Assembly (NCBI GenBank): GCA_036924285.1
Contig: JAYKYS010000001.1
Location: forward strand, 41,415,501-41,479,500
Source of the DNA: Asterella californica
Lineage: Eukaryota; Streptophyta; Marchantiopsida; Marchantiales; Aytoniaceae
Length of the DNA: 64,000 nucleotides
Direction: 5' to 3'
The position numbers and the translations under genes are program-made. The notes under the pieces are model-generated. The model did no database searches. It was not told the DNA's origin and saw nothing but the letters and a program-made list of their open reading frames with translations. Below are positions 34,190-46,454 of the stretch, piece after piece. Each line of letters starts with the position of its first letter. Position 1 is the stretch's first letter.

Positions 34190-37100
34190 AGGACCGGAGT
34201 CACTTGGATGGTGTTCTTCCTTTCAAGGAAGAACTTTACTGTGGGAGGCTCAAGGAAATCGGACGCTATCTAAGCACTCTTCAGAAGTATGAAGAATGGA
34301 CGGAGAAAGTCTTCAAGGAGATACGACATCAGGCCTATGGCTATTTATTACAAGATGGATATCTGTGGAAGAGGCCAAAGAGGAGATATGAAGTACCCTT
34401 GAGAGTAGTGGATGATGCAGAGACCAAGAAACAAGTACTCGAACAATTTCACAATATCTTATGGGTAGGACATCGAGGTACATGGGCAACCTTTATCAAG
34501 ATCAAGGAGAGATATTGGTGGAAAGGATTATATCGTGATGTAGAGAAGTTTGTTGGGTCATGCATTGAATGTCAATTCTAATCCAAGATTCAGTATATGG
34601 ATGGATTGAGACCCACATATCCCTTGTCCATTCATTTTCAATGGGTTTTGAATTTGGTTGTCATGCCACCAGGAATTTGGGGCATGCGTTGTCGTAGCGA
34701 GAGCCTTTCCTTTGAGCAAGGGCGTACCTTCTGACTGTGGCTAGCGATCAATGCACAGCAGAGCGACAAGTTTCCTGTAGATTTCTCTCTAACTTCCTCG
34801 ATAACTAAGCACTTTCTTTCTCTCAATAAAGGGTCAAGATAACTACACGAAAACGTTAGATGATCATGGGCACGACAAACGGGATATGTGATGACATGAT
34901 CTCTCGGTAGTATTCCTCTCCGAAGTTTCTCACTACTAGGGCTTCGTACATGGCTTTGGGTCGACAGATGTGTCTTATCTCGCACTGGGTGTTAAAGTTT
35001 ACAGGAGGGAGCTGATTTAGATCCATCCTTCGTTAGATGAGGATAAAGACGGTGAGGTCCCATTCTTGGCCGTAAGTGACAACAGGTAAGATCACAAGGA
35101 CAGGCGAGAGCATAACTTGCACGGTAAAGTTATGCCCGAAGGATCCTATCAGAAACTGTTGAAAGTGGACTCGTTCCATATACATCAGTTTAATCGAGAA
35201 AGGGTTTCGAAAAGGGAATCTGGGCGGTAAGTAGAGTCCTTCGTCCATCTCTCACAACATGTGCACTCCAACTACAAAGGTATCTCGATCCATAAAACTC
35301 TGATTCAATCTCATAGGATCACCACGATCTCCACACGAACAATCTCTTGGATTTTTCCCCAGGTCGAATGCCCCCACACAGGTCACTCCCCTTTGCTTAA
35401 AAGTTTCGAACACAAAACAAGGATAGGTGCAAGCTCCCTAACCAAGCAACCCAAGCCTCACGGACCGATGAGGTGGCACACATGCACATCGCATGTTTGG
35501 TGCCGTCATACTCATCCACGTGTGGGTCTTCTGGGTGAAAGGTTCTAATGCATGCACCGTAACGTGTCCCAAAACCCGGAGACTAGGCTAGACAGGTAGT
35601 CGACTCTACAGGTCAAAGATCGCACTTTGCCACGTTGAGTGCGAACCTAACAACCACATGACGTGGATACAACGTAGGTCGCTAAAGTCATATCTACGCC
35701 TAGAATACTCCCCAAAGCAATACAAATGTCGCACTGGATACTTTTCAGCCAGGTGCCGCTAACAACTCGAGACCTAGAGTAGATATCGTTGCCGATACAA
35801 CTCGGCAGAAAAACCAGCGAACTTTCACACATGATAGATACAGATCTACAGCTCAGTCTCCTCTCAAACTTGCCACGTAGGTAGGATACTAAAATCTCTA
35901 CTTGCAGGTCAAATTTCAGGAAGATCTGACGGCTAGATCTCCTCCCACAATTAACACAAATCCACAGAAACTAACACGCACTTCCAATCTCAGATTCATG
36001 ACAGAAGCTTCTTCGACTAAATGAACCGTCCACTTCCACTCCAACTTCCTGTGCTATCAATTCAGAAGGTAAACTCACTACACAGGAAATTTGAGCCGAT
36101 TTGACCGTTCTGATCGTCCTCCATAAATCTGCAAACTCGCTGCTTCAGATTGACAGCTTTCTGCACCCCGTCGCCTTCAAATCGCCATTGCGCTCAATCC
36201 GCACAACATCCGGTGGTGAAATTTGTGGTCAGAGCTTCAGCAGCTGACAGACTACAAGCCCATGAAATCTGGTCTCAATCTGACGGCTCAATCACTCAAA
36301 CCCCTTAATCTTACAATCGGAAGAGAAACTCTTGTACTCTCATCACTCTATGAACTTCAAATCGCCATAACGTATGCCCTGGACCTCCAAATCGAGTGAA
36401 ATTTGTGGTCAGATTGCTCCTCCCGTCGAGAGCTCTCCGCCCATGCCCTCTGATCTTCCAAATCCCTCGTCAAAGTGCCCCGAACCTCCCAGAGCGCACA
36501 CTTAGGTAGAAGACAAGTTATCTTCACTTTTGGGTGGACCAATGGGAAGCTAAAGGACTCAACCTTGTCCTTTTCTGCCCCATGGAGACCCCCAGCAGAT
36601 AATAGTGCATTCTAAGCTCATAAGAGCAATGTTTTAGATCCTATTACACCACAACTTCTACAATTATGTGCAAAACGCACTTATACGCGTAATTTACATA
36701 CTAACTGGTCCCACAACAGGACAGCGTCATTTAGTTTTGGCTCGGGAAGAGCTATCTAACTTTGTAGAAGGGAGGGCTCTACGCACCAAAGCTACTGAGT
36801 CTGTCTGTCGATTCATATTAGAAGATATCGTTTCGAGATATGGAAGCGTGGGGAGAATCCGTGCAGATAGAGGAGAGTTGAATGCAGATGAAGCACGTGA
36901 GTTCTTCAACAGATATGGAATACGATTGAAGTTGACCACTTCGATGAATCCGAAAGCGAATGGGAAAAGTGAACGAGGACATCCATCAATCATCCAAGCA
37001 TTGGTGAAAGCGTGCAGGGGGCGTCATGGGGACTAGCCTAGACTTCTTCCTTTTGCGTTGTGGGCTGATAGAACTACTCATAGTATTGTCACTGGTTACA

Positions 37101-37430
37101 TGCTTACAGAATTGATAACCGGTAAAAAACCTATCATGTCAGCGGAAGGAGACGTTCCTACTTGGGTATGTCTACCTTGGGAGGATGGTTCTGATAGGGA
37201 AGGACTATTGGCACTACGAATTCAGCAGCTTGAGCGACGTGAGGAGGACCTCGAAGAAACATTGGTCAAACTCAAGGAGGCGAGGTTGAAGAACAAGGAG
37301 CGGTTTCACAAGACATATCGACTGCGAAAGAAGCCGATCCGAGAAGGTGACTGGGTCATAGTATATGACAACAGTTTGGATAACCAACACAGCACTATCA
37401 AGAAGTTTGCACGACGTTGATTTTGTCTTT
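34190..37430 (+). pseudogene. Integrase of the Ty3/gypsy element, split by a solo LTR
   Basis: The HHCC zinc finger is at about 34440-34575 (HNILWVGH ... CIEC), followed by a TAA at 34579. The catalytic core then begins and is cut at 34689 by the inverted solo LTR, resuming at 36724 with LVLAREEL. The second Asp lies in RADRGEL and the Glu in NGKSERGH. The first catalytic Asp position reads Asn (VLNLVVMP). A TAG at 37034 and a TGA at 37418 replace conserved Trp codons. The C-terminal part includes WVIVYDNSLDNQH. It is not functional. Confidence 0.85.
34690..36723 (-). mobile_element. Inverted solo LTR of the same Ty3/gypsy family
   Basis: This 2034-bp sequence is the reverse complement of the flanking LTRs from TGTC to GACA. 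It is bounded by GCGT on both sides (34686-34689 and 36724-36727). It has no internal region, so it is a solo LTR left by recombination between two LTRs. It is more diverged from the host LTRs than they are from each other, by eye. Confidence 0.9.
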
Positions 37431-37686
37431 ATGTTGTTGTTGTCGTTCACGACAACGCCACATATGGTTTACGAGAATTGGATGGTACACTCTTGAAGTT
37501 ACCCATTGCTGGTAAAAGGGTCAAGGTTTTCTGAAGACGTGAAGGATTTCTTGATTTCGGTGAACTTCTCGAGTCTGATTCTCATCTTTCCAGACTGTAT
37601 GCGAGAGAAGATGATGATGAACCTAACAATTCAGAGCATGATGAGGACCACGATGATGACTATGCACATACCGGAGGATGTGCATG

Positions 37687-37701
37687 TTTGGAGGGAGTGA
37701 A
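37687..37701 (+). promoter_or_regulatory. Polypurine tract of the Ty3/gypsy element
   Basis: The purine-rich run TTGGAGGGAGTGAA lies immediately before the 3' LTR, where plus-strand priming starts in LTR elements. Confidence 0.6.
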
Positions 37702-39745
37702 TGTCCTGTTGTGAGACCATATAGTATGTAAACTACGCGTATAAGTGAGTTTTGCGCATAGTTGTAGAAGTTGTGGTGTAATGGGATCTAAAACTTTGCT
37801 CTTATGAGCTTAGAATGCTCTATTATCTGCTGGGGGTCTCCATGAGGCAAAAAAGGACAAGGTTGAGTCCTTTAACTTCCCATAGGTCCTCCAAAAAGTG
37901 AAGATAACTTGTCATCTACCTAAGTGTGCGCTCTGGGAGGATCAGGGTACTTTCACGAGGGATTTTGGATATCAGAGGTCATGGACGGAGAGCTTTCGAC
38001 GGGAGGAGCAACCTGAGCCCAAATTTCACTCGATTTGGAAGTCCAGGCATACGTTATGGCCATTTTAAGTTCATAGGTGATGGGAGTACATAGCTTTCTC
38101 TTCCGATTGTAAGATTAAGGAGTTTGAGTGATTGAGCCGTCAGATTGAGACCAGATTTGATGAGCTTGTAGTCTGTCAGTTGCTGAAGCTCTGACCCCAA
38201 ATTTCACCACCGGATGTTATGCGTATTGAGCGCAATGACGATTTGAAGACGACAGGGTGCAGAAAGCTTTCAATCTGGAGCAGCAAGTTTGCTGATTTGT
38301 GGAGGATGATCCGAACGGTCAAATCGGCTGAAATTTCTTGAGTAGTGAGTTTACCTTCTGATTTAATAGCACAGGAAGTTTGAGTGGAAGTGGACGGTTC
38401 ATTTTGACGAAGAAGTTTCTATCCTGAATCTGATATTGGAAGTGCGTGTTAGTTTCTGTGAATTTGTGTTAATTGTGGGAGGAGATCTAACCGTCAGATC
38501 TTCCTGAAATTTGACCTGTAAGTAGAGATTTTAGTATCCTATCTACGTGGCAAGTTTGAGAGGAGACTGAGCTGTAGATCTGTACCTATCAGGTGTGAAA
38601 GTTCGCTGTTTTTTCTGCCGAGTTGTATCGGCAACGATATCTACTCTAAGTCTCGAGTCTTGTTAGCGGCAGCTGGCAGAAAAGCATCCAGTGTGACGTT
38701 TGTATTGCTTTGGGGTGTATTCTAGGCGTAGATAAGACTTTAGCGATCTACGTTGTAACCACGTCATGTGGTTGTCAGGTTCGCACTCAACATGGCAAAG
38801 TGCGATCCTTGACTTGTAAAGTCGACTACCTGTCTAGCCTAGTCTCTAGTATTGAAACATGTTACGGTGCATGCATTGAACCTTTCACCCAATTGACCTA
38901 CACGTGGATGAGTATGACGGCACCAAACATGCGATGTACATGTGTGCCACCTCATCAGCCCGTGTGGCTTGGGTTGCTCGGTTAGGGAGCTTGCACCTAT
39001 CCTTGTTTTGTGTTCGAAACTTTTAAGCAAAGGAGAGTGAGATGTGTGGGGGCATTCGACCTTGGGAAACTCAAGAGATTGTTCGTGGAGAGATCGAGAT
39101 GATCCTATGAGATTGTATCGATGTTGTGCGGATCGAGATACCCTTGTAGTTGGAGTGCAAATGTTGTGAGAGATGGACGAAGGACTCTACTTACTGCACA
39201 GATTCTCTTTTCGAAACCTTTTCCAGATTAAACTGATGTACATGGAACGAGTTCATTTCCAACAGTTCATTTCCAACAGTTTCTGATAGGATCCTTCGGT
39301 CATAACTTTACCGCGCAAGTCATGCTCTCGGTTGTCCTTGTGATCTTACCTGATGTCACTTACGGTCAAGAATGGGATCTTACCGTCTTTATCCTGATCT
39401 AATGAAGGATGGATCTAAATCAGCTCTCTCCTGCAAACTTTAACACCGAGTGCGAGATAAGACACATCTGTCGACCCAAAGCCATGTACGAAGCCTTAGT
39501 AGTGAGAAACTTCGGAGAGGAATACTACCGAGAGATCATGTCATCGCATATCTCGTTTGTCGTGTCTATGATCATCCAACGTTTTCGTGTGGTTATCTTG
39601 ACCCTTTACTGAGAGAAAGAAAGTGCTTAGATATCGAGGAAGTCAGAGAGATATCTACGTGATACTAGTCGCTTTGCTGTGCACCGATCGCTAGCCACAG
39701 CCAGAAAGTACGCCCTTGCTCAAAGGAAAAGCTCTCGCTACGACA
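37702..39745 (+). repeat. 3' LTR of the Ty3/gypsy element
   Basis: This 2044-bp sequence pairs with 27763-29799. It contains a local duplication of GAACGAGTTCATTTCCAACAG at about 39246-39280 that the 5' LTR lacks. Confidence 0.92.
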
Positions 39746-39749
39746 GCGT

Positions 39750-40328
39750 GTGTCCTTTGCTGATGAGCAAGATGGAGTTTATGCATGGAGAAGTACAGGA
39801 GAGAGCAGCTGGAGTTGTGTCTGATGTCGAGCACTATTCTGCTGATGCGTTCGGGTGAGACGAAACCGTTTCTTTCACCACCAGAAACTTTGAACGTGAT
39901 TTAGGAGGCCTAGATGATTTTTTCTTGCTGAATCTGTCGACCAGCCTTTCCAGGACTACCTTGTTCAAAAGGTGCGAATTGTGTACTGGTCAAGTTTCCG
40001 TCGATTTGGAGGTTTCCAGATTGCAGATTCCAGATTGCAGATTCCAGATTTCCAGATTTGCAGATTTTCAATTGGATCTTTTTTGACCAAAACGAAAGTT
40101 TTAGGACTTGAGTCTAAAATAATTCCTGGAGGACACTCCAAGAAGAGAGAGCAAGTAGACAAGGAAAGTAAAATAAGATGAGAGAGGCTTTGCCTCTCCA
40201 TGTATATATAGTCTGGGTGAGTACAAGGGAAACATTAATGGTGGGTTAGCCTCCAACTAACTGTAACTACCTTAACCACTCTGGCTAATGTTAGTGGTCG
40301 ATCTACTAGAGCTTGGGACTATATCAAC
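39750..40328 (-). repeat. Copia LTR-like segment
   Basis: Read on the minus strand from 40328, the sequence begins TGTTGATATAGTCCC, has a TATA box (ACTATATATACATGG near 40205) and then a short hairpin (AGAGGCAAAGCCTCT), a typical promoter layout for a copia LTR. The far end is not defined, because the Ty3/gypsy insertion adjoins it at 39749. It is probably part of the copia remnant that also includes the gag at 27425. Confidence 0.45.
40016..40068 (+). repeat. Short tandem repeat of CCAGATTGCAGATT units
   Basis: About three and a half degenerate units of 14-15 bp built from CCAGATT and GCAGATT are present. Confidence 0.7.
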
Positions 40329-42559
40329 AGGTACTCTGTCACCTGTGGATGTACCACTGCTACTGACACTTGAACTCACAAGTGCTATGCCTTCCGGAAC
40401 TACGCCAGTAGTGATAGAAACATAGTTGGGAGACCAATGTTGTCTCTACAACTCAATCTTCACGCTATAGTCCCGTCTGAACTAGTGATAATCATCCATA
40501 AGCGGTCTTGCAAGTGTTGAACAAACCCTTCCATGCCATGAAAGGTGTGGACAGTTGTGATTCTGCATCTGCTGCAGAACGCATCAACTGTCGAACTCCT
40601 AGATAAAGTCATCCAGCTCAATGATACCCATCGTACCCGAGTATCATCGAGATTTCTTCATGATCTTATAGATCTCGTCCATGTCTTATAACAACGATGT
40701 GACGACACTATGTGTACCTCCAACCACGTCAATGAGACCGATGCTACTAATTGGTACCTCACATCACTCTGTGTGAACTCATTGCTTATTGCAGCTCAAT
40801 CTTCGGCGGAACCTCCGTAGACCGCCAACCTACCTAACCCCGCTCCTATTGAGCTCACCCATCTCTTACTAGGACGGTCAAGATAAAGACAACCTGTACA
40901 TACCATCACCACATGCAGCCTCTCACGATCTATTGGTCGCAAGTTCAACCTCATTGTGAGAGAAACATAAGTAGTCTGAGTGGTCCGCAACTCCAGTCTC
41001 ACTACCGACAGCATTGGAGTGAACTCACTATGAAAATCAAGCGCCAACACAAGCAAATGCAACGCACAAACAACAAGTAGAATATGGAGAGGTTCCAACC
41101 ACAAGAAGTTCAAATGATAACACTCCACACTCAAATATGCACAAAAGATAAATCCAACCTCATCCAAACTGACGCCTCCTCTTCGATGACCACATGCACA
41201 ATATATGCCCACCAACTGTTACAACATGTACCTAAGGTCACTAACTAGATGTCCACACCTCTAGTAGCTCCAAAAGTCTCTACGTGGTAGCTTCAGTTTC
41301 TCACCCAAGACAACTACCACCAACTGCTTTCATATGCGTCTCTACGATATAGACAAACACTATCACAACGACAGCTTCCTCTTACTATGAGGTCGCCATA
41401 AATACTTGCATGCATCCTTAGAAGACACCAAGAGCTATTGGTCTAGTGATAAAGCCAAAGCTAAGAGCTAGTAGCTAAGCACATTCTTCAAGAATAGTGT
41501 TAGGATGGATGACCTGGTTTTACTCACTCCCACACCACTAAAATTGGGTTGACTTGCTGACTTGCTGACTCGAGATCGGGCTCTGTCTCCGCCTCCGCAC
41601 TCTCGCACCTCTGCTCCTCAAAGCCTCGAAGTCTCTAAACGTCTCCTAGCGCTCACTCTCCGCTCCGCTCCGCTTGGACACTCGATGCCTCTCTCCGACG
41701 GGGCAATCACCTTGGTGGAGAAAGAACAGAGTAGAAACTCGGATCATACACGCACAAGAAGGAAACACAACCCAAACAACACTTCATCGAAAATCTGCCA
41801 AAGATACCTACGCGAACGGATTTACATCAGATTTTGAACCACCCGCAATCTTCTTTCTCTTGTAACTCCCTCGATCCTTTATCAAGTCAGATGATTTTTG
41901 GTGCGTTGGAATCTTCTTCTCAGCGCAGATCTACTGAACTCATCACCTCCAGAAAATTGCTGACCCTCGCCTACCCGATGTCCGTCGAGTATTTCTGCCG
42001 ACCTCAAATTAATCTCAAAAACTTGTCACAGGAACTTTCAGTAGTGCTTCAGCACTATCTCACCACAAATTCAACCAAGAACAGGTCCAACACTACTAAT
42101 CCACACAGCAATCAACCACACGACCAAAAAGAACCACTCCGTGCGTGCGTGCATCCGCAAATCAAAGATATCAACGATTTGCCCACTCCAAAGATACCAT
42201 CGGCACAAATCCAAGAGCTGAAAGCTCTCAATCAGACCTTGCAAATTTAGTTCTTCGAGTAATAAACAGTATGTACTCAATCCATCAGACCAAACGGCAC
42301 TAAACAACCACTAAAGTAGAGCCAAATCCACTCTGTGCATAAGAGAATCTAGATTACGCTCACCAAGACTATCCAGCATAGCCAGGAGCTTGAAGGCTCA
42401 ACTCAAAGAAGTTAAAGCCTACAAGTCCTACGTGTGAAGTATACCCTAGTGGGACTAGCCCAAGAAACCGCCCTAACGACACTAACGGTCCTATCGAGAC
42501 TAGCCACTACGCACTCAGTCAACCTAGCCGAGGTGCTAAACTGACGCGACAAAGATGCA
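40329..42559. other. Non-coding stretch, no recognised gene
   Basis: Open frames at 40796-41215 (minus), 41562-41837 and 41834-42250 lack recognisable motifs. There is a short GACTTGCT duplication and CTCCGC-rich sequence at 41545-41690. This may be old transposon sequence. Confidence 0.35.
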
Positions 42560-43915
42560 AAAGCTATACCTTATGATATAGTACATTTACTTGCAGAATC
42601 AAACTTGGAATCAACTCATTTTTGGTATTTTGGATCAGATGACATCAGCACCATGATGGATATCCGGAATGGAGTTGCAGCGCGTCTCAAGAGGTCGGTT
42701 CATGCTCATTTGGTCTATGTGCTTTGTATAGCACATAGAACTAACTTGGAATCTCTTTTTGCTACAAAAGCCTTGGCTTGCAAGGAGGTGAGTGATGATG
42801 TAGATTTGATTCTAAACACCTTGGCCACATATTTCCACTTCTCTTCTAAACTGAAAGCTTCTCTTGCTATTTTATTATTTCATACATCTACGTGTGTTTC
42901 ATGCACGTAAATGTATTAATCAGTATTTGAGGATAATGTGGTTGTCCAGGTGTTAGCCAATGATCACAGTTTGTGATAGTTTGGAGTATGTTCTTGTGTA
43001 CTTCCGTGATCAAGCGAAACCTGATGACATTCTTGCACAGAGTTTGTTTCATAAACTTAGAATTTGAATGGTGTATATATTTTACTTTCTGGCAAACATC
43101 CTAAACTTGCAAAGTTGAATAAGCTTTTCAGCATAATACAGTAGATTGCAGTTCTATCGGTCCGCTTATGAGAATTACCGTTATTGAGATAAGTGTGAAC
43201 TTCTTAGTAGAGATTACGGATCTAAATGCTTGTGTTATGAATGAGGGGACATGTTATCACATTCTCCTAGTCTATGGACCTCCGAGAGGTTACTTGAAAC
43301 GCCTTCAATATGAACTTCGGGGTAAGAATTTTTATTCATTGGGCAGAGATCTGGAGTGTGCTTTTATGTTCCAAAAGACATTTGTTCAAGTGTGTGTTCT
43401 GCCTTAGAGGAACTTTTCATGTACAATCTATAATATCTTGTTTTAACGTATTTAGCTCTTTGTTGATGTCATAGATTGCTTTTGCTGTTATAGAGTGGGG
43501 TGGAAAAGAGTTAGACATGTTGTGTTATTTTTATGGACAGGAGCGTCCTATATGTGAAGATAAATTCCAAAAGCGTTGATATCAATTTCTGCTGCAAAAG
43601 ATGAGTTTAGGAATTTCAAGATCCATTACAGATCTAGTGATGTGATAAGAAATCTACCGAATTGTGGTATATGTTGTCAGGAGATGCACTTGATGAACTG
43701 CAATATCCGAATTTGGTCATCCTTGCTAGTATTGCGCATATACAATGTGTGTCCACAACGATTTGAGAAAGAAGATTTTTCTGTTCAGAATTCTGTAAAA
43801 ACCAAGTTCTGAAACAAGCTAACAACAAGGAACTTGGAGGCTTGCATGCGTGTCTCCTTAGAAGGTCCTTTTGATGTTGATGATTATCTTCTGGCTGATG
43901 CTGCTCAACTATAAC
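42560..43915 (+). pseudogene. Decayed hAT-type transposase (DUF4371/ZNF862-like)
   Basis: Interrupted frames keep the order of a hAT-like transposase: FGSDDISTMMDIRNGVAARL and CIAHRTNLESL at 42627-42770, traces of WLSR-like and SLEYVLVYFRDQ sequence at 42930-43020, then LKRLQYELRGKNFYSLGRDLE at 43290-43360. Last comes a C-terminal dimerisation-like stretch (PNLVILASIAHIQCV) near 43705-43750, followed by remnants of an ERRFSVQN motif. Several stops and frameshifts separate them. Terminal inverted repeats were not found. Confidence 0.6.
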
Positions 43916-46080
43916 AAAACTCAGCAGAATACTGACATCTATATTGTAATCTTCTGGCGCATTTGAGTTTTGATGCTTGTGGTTTTGCTTCAGCTGGTCA
44001 TACTTCCAATAGCTCTAATCCGTGCTAGTCTGATCATGAGAAGAGTTAATACTATAGATAGTTTGCAAGTTTGATTGTTTGCAAAGGGGTTTTATTTAGT
44101 GATTTAATAAAGAACTCCTCTTAATACAGTAAGCACCACATATTCCAGAGGGGGTTAGACTTCTAGTCCAGTAGAGAGATAAAAGAGTTCGAATCCAGCT
44201 GGAAGTTCTATCTCTTTGTGCATGTTCGCTCTTCTCAGATCGAAAGTGCCTTCGATGTTTTGATCATGTATGAACGTCGGGCTACTACCTGAGAACCGTG
44301 AGGGAGCAAAAATTATTTTTGGAGTCATTTGTTAGGAAAATTTTCCACCGACGGAAAACAGAAGTCAGAAAACTCAAAACAACGGAAAAGATTTATAACC
44401 TCAAATTCTGGTTGGAAAATCAACGAACATAAGAGTACTCTACCGGGGAATCACGAGATACTAATCGATTATCTGGATGGTTCTGAACATAAATATTCTA
44501 ACAGGTTTAAGACAAAAACTTACCCGAACATTGCTCCTACTGATTGAACGGAATTACACATTCATTTACATCAACATCCAAGTTGGTCTAGCACGGGTCT
44601 CGCTTAGACAAATGCACATTTTTATTGCACTTGATCACATCTCTTAGTGAGGTATTGCTAGATCACCCTTCATGATTTGGTGTCGTAGACACCGCAGTTA
44701 CGGTGTGAAATAAAGACTCAAGGACATTACTATCACCAAAGAGTCTCAGAGATCTCATGTGATTGGAGAATCAAATGTCACAACATAAGGTTACCAACCG
44801 GTCTATGACACGACATAGTAGGAATTCGTAACATAGCCATGAGAAGGTTACTGGAAGGATGACTTGGAGCATTGGAAAAAAAACTCTATAAAACTTGAAA
44901 AGTAATAATAATTTAAATCCAGATAAATCGCTAAAAACATATCCCGCAATTCCACTGCAAGCGTAGCTATTTGTTTCTTTCCTTTCATTTTTTTTCACTA
45001 CTTTGAAATCGTTTCAAAGAAATCTCCTAAATCGGAAACTTCGGTCCAACAGGAAACTCCCCGTCTAACTTCCGTACAAACGGCCGAGACGGTGAGGACG
45101 GCGCAGATTCTTTCCGGCGTGGCAGATCTAGAATCTTGGTTTCCAACTGTCACACCCCCTAATAATTGAATTCTGTCCCTTTGAAATTACGAGAAATGTT
45201 ATGTCTCAGTTACTCAATTCCCACGGCCAGGACCCGAACTCGTACGCAGAATAGCCCGCGTTTCATTGTAAGATTCGTGAGGCATCTGCGCGCATGCATT
45301 CCTCATGATATGCCTAGATCTATAGATTATGGTCACCGTACTATGCACGATCATTTGAACCGAATGTGTAAGACGCTCAACTGTGATCATCATGCATGAA
45401 AAGCGACACTGTCTATACAAGTAAACCTGATGATTCTACTTGAAAGTCGGAAGTAAGAGACGCCTTTACTAGTGACAGACTCTTGAGAAACCGACACTAG
45501 AGCCGCAGGACTCGGGAATGCGCATCGGACATCTGTATGAAGGGAAACGTGCACTCTAGCAGCCGGTCAGCAGGAGATAAAAAATGCCGCCTCCAGAGAA
45601 TTACAAGGGAACAGGACTGCAAATATTCGACCCTACAGTCAAGGACGAAGGAGCATCAGCATTGCAACTGTACTTAAACCCTTCTAAGGGACATGTCAGA
45701 TCATCATCTGATTCAGTTTTGTTGCACGGCTGATTGATCTGTATGAAATGATTTGCATTCTACAAGATTCAGAGCGTCGATAGCTCTAGGAGATACCAGA
45801 ATTCAGCTGCAGAGTTCCTCCAATTACTAGAGCCTTTGTCGAGCTCTCATCACGGATAGAAGCATGATGGCCAATCCCATCAAGTATGCATCGACTGATT
45901 TTGCAGTTCTGCAATTATGTCGTTCCTTTTTGCAAGAGTGATGGTCATGAGATGTCATTGAGTTCTCAACCTTCACCCACGGCCAGAACATGAAACGTGT
46001 GCACGATAGACACAATGGCTGAGGACTTCCCAGAGAGATGCATGCATAGACCAACTTCAACTGACCAGAAACTGATCGGC
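43916..46080. other. Intergenic, no recognised gene
   Basis: There are short frames only. A 49-codon frame from the ATG at 45584 (begins MPPPENYKGTGLQIF) and nearby splice-like sites could be upstream exon material of the secreted-protein gene at 46.1 kb, but the reading phase was not established. Confidence 0.35.
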
Positions 46081-46099
46081 GTTTGATTTTCTCTTGCAG

Positions 46100-46454
46100 G
46101 ACAAGTGCTTTGTACGTTGCAGTGATAATTCTGGTAGTTGCAGCTGACTATGCGTACGGGGAAGACAACGTTTTCCTAGTGAATTCCCACGAGGCCTATC
46201 TGCACGCTTGTGGAGACTCGGACAGCCACTGCAGGCTCAGTAGCGAAATTGTCGATGAAGAATGTCCTTGTGATATCATCGCCCCTATTCCCATAGACGC
46301 ACAAGTTGAAATACAGTGCAGGGGAAAGGGTGATAAAGTTGCCCATGATGCATGGTGGCTATATGTTTACGTGCCATTGGTAGACGAGTTCGGATGGATC
46401 GCAGATTATCATGTCGACTGTGATCAACGAATCTGTCCCGGCTCCAGATGTTAA
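46100..46454 (+). CDS. Small secreted cysteine-rich protein, SH3b-like (last exon)
   Basis: The exon begins after a clear acceptor (TTTTCTCTTGCAG, ending 46099) in phase 2 and runs to TAA. It encodes a hydrophobic leader (ALYVAVIILVVAADYAYG), probably the end of a signal peptide, then about 97 residues with eight cysteines. The motif AYLHACGD...C, a central VEIQCRGKGD and FGWIADYHVDC follow the layout of secreted SH3b-like domains (LRAC...C, VxxxCxxxG, GYVSDYYVxC). Such domains bind ligands outside the cell. The first exon with the start codon was not found. It could instead be an unrelated apoplastic peptide. Confidence 0.55.

Larger units (their letters stand above)
27763..39745 (+). mobile_element. 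Ty3/gypsy-like LTR retrotransposon with nested solo LTR
   Basis: The whole element has 5' LTR, primer-binding site, gag, protease, RT/RNase H, integrase, purine tract and 3' LTR, all reading plus. Both LTRs start TGTC and end GACA. The flanks are GCGT (27759-27762) and GCGT (39746-39749), a 4-bp target duplication. The element is about 12.0 kb, of which 2.03 kb plus one GCGT copy is a later solo LTR inside the integrase. Coding parts carry frameshifts and nonsense changes, so it is non-autonomous. It splits an older copia remnant. No chromodomain was seen. Confidence 0.9.

Noticed and set aside
34690..36723. CRISPR or other direct-repeat array in the 28-39 kb region
   Set aside because: The repetition is explained by three LTR copies of one family. 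There are no short regularly spaced repeats.
40796..41215. 139-codon minus-strand frame as a gene
   Set aside because: No motif, no start context, and the composition looks like antisense of repeat sequence.
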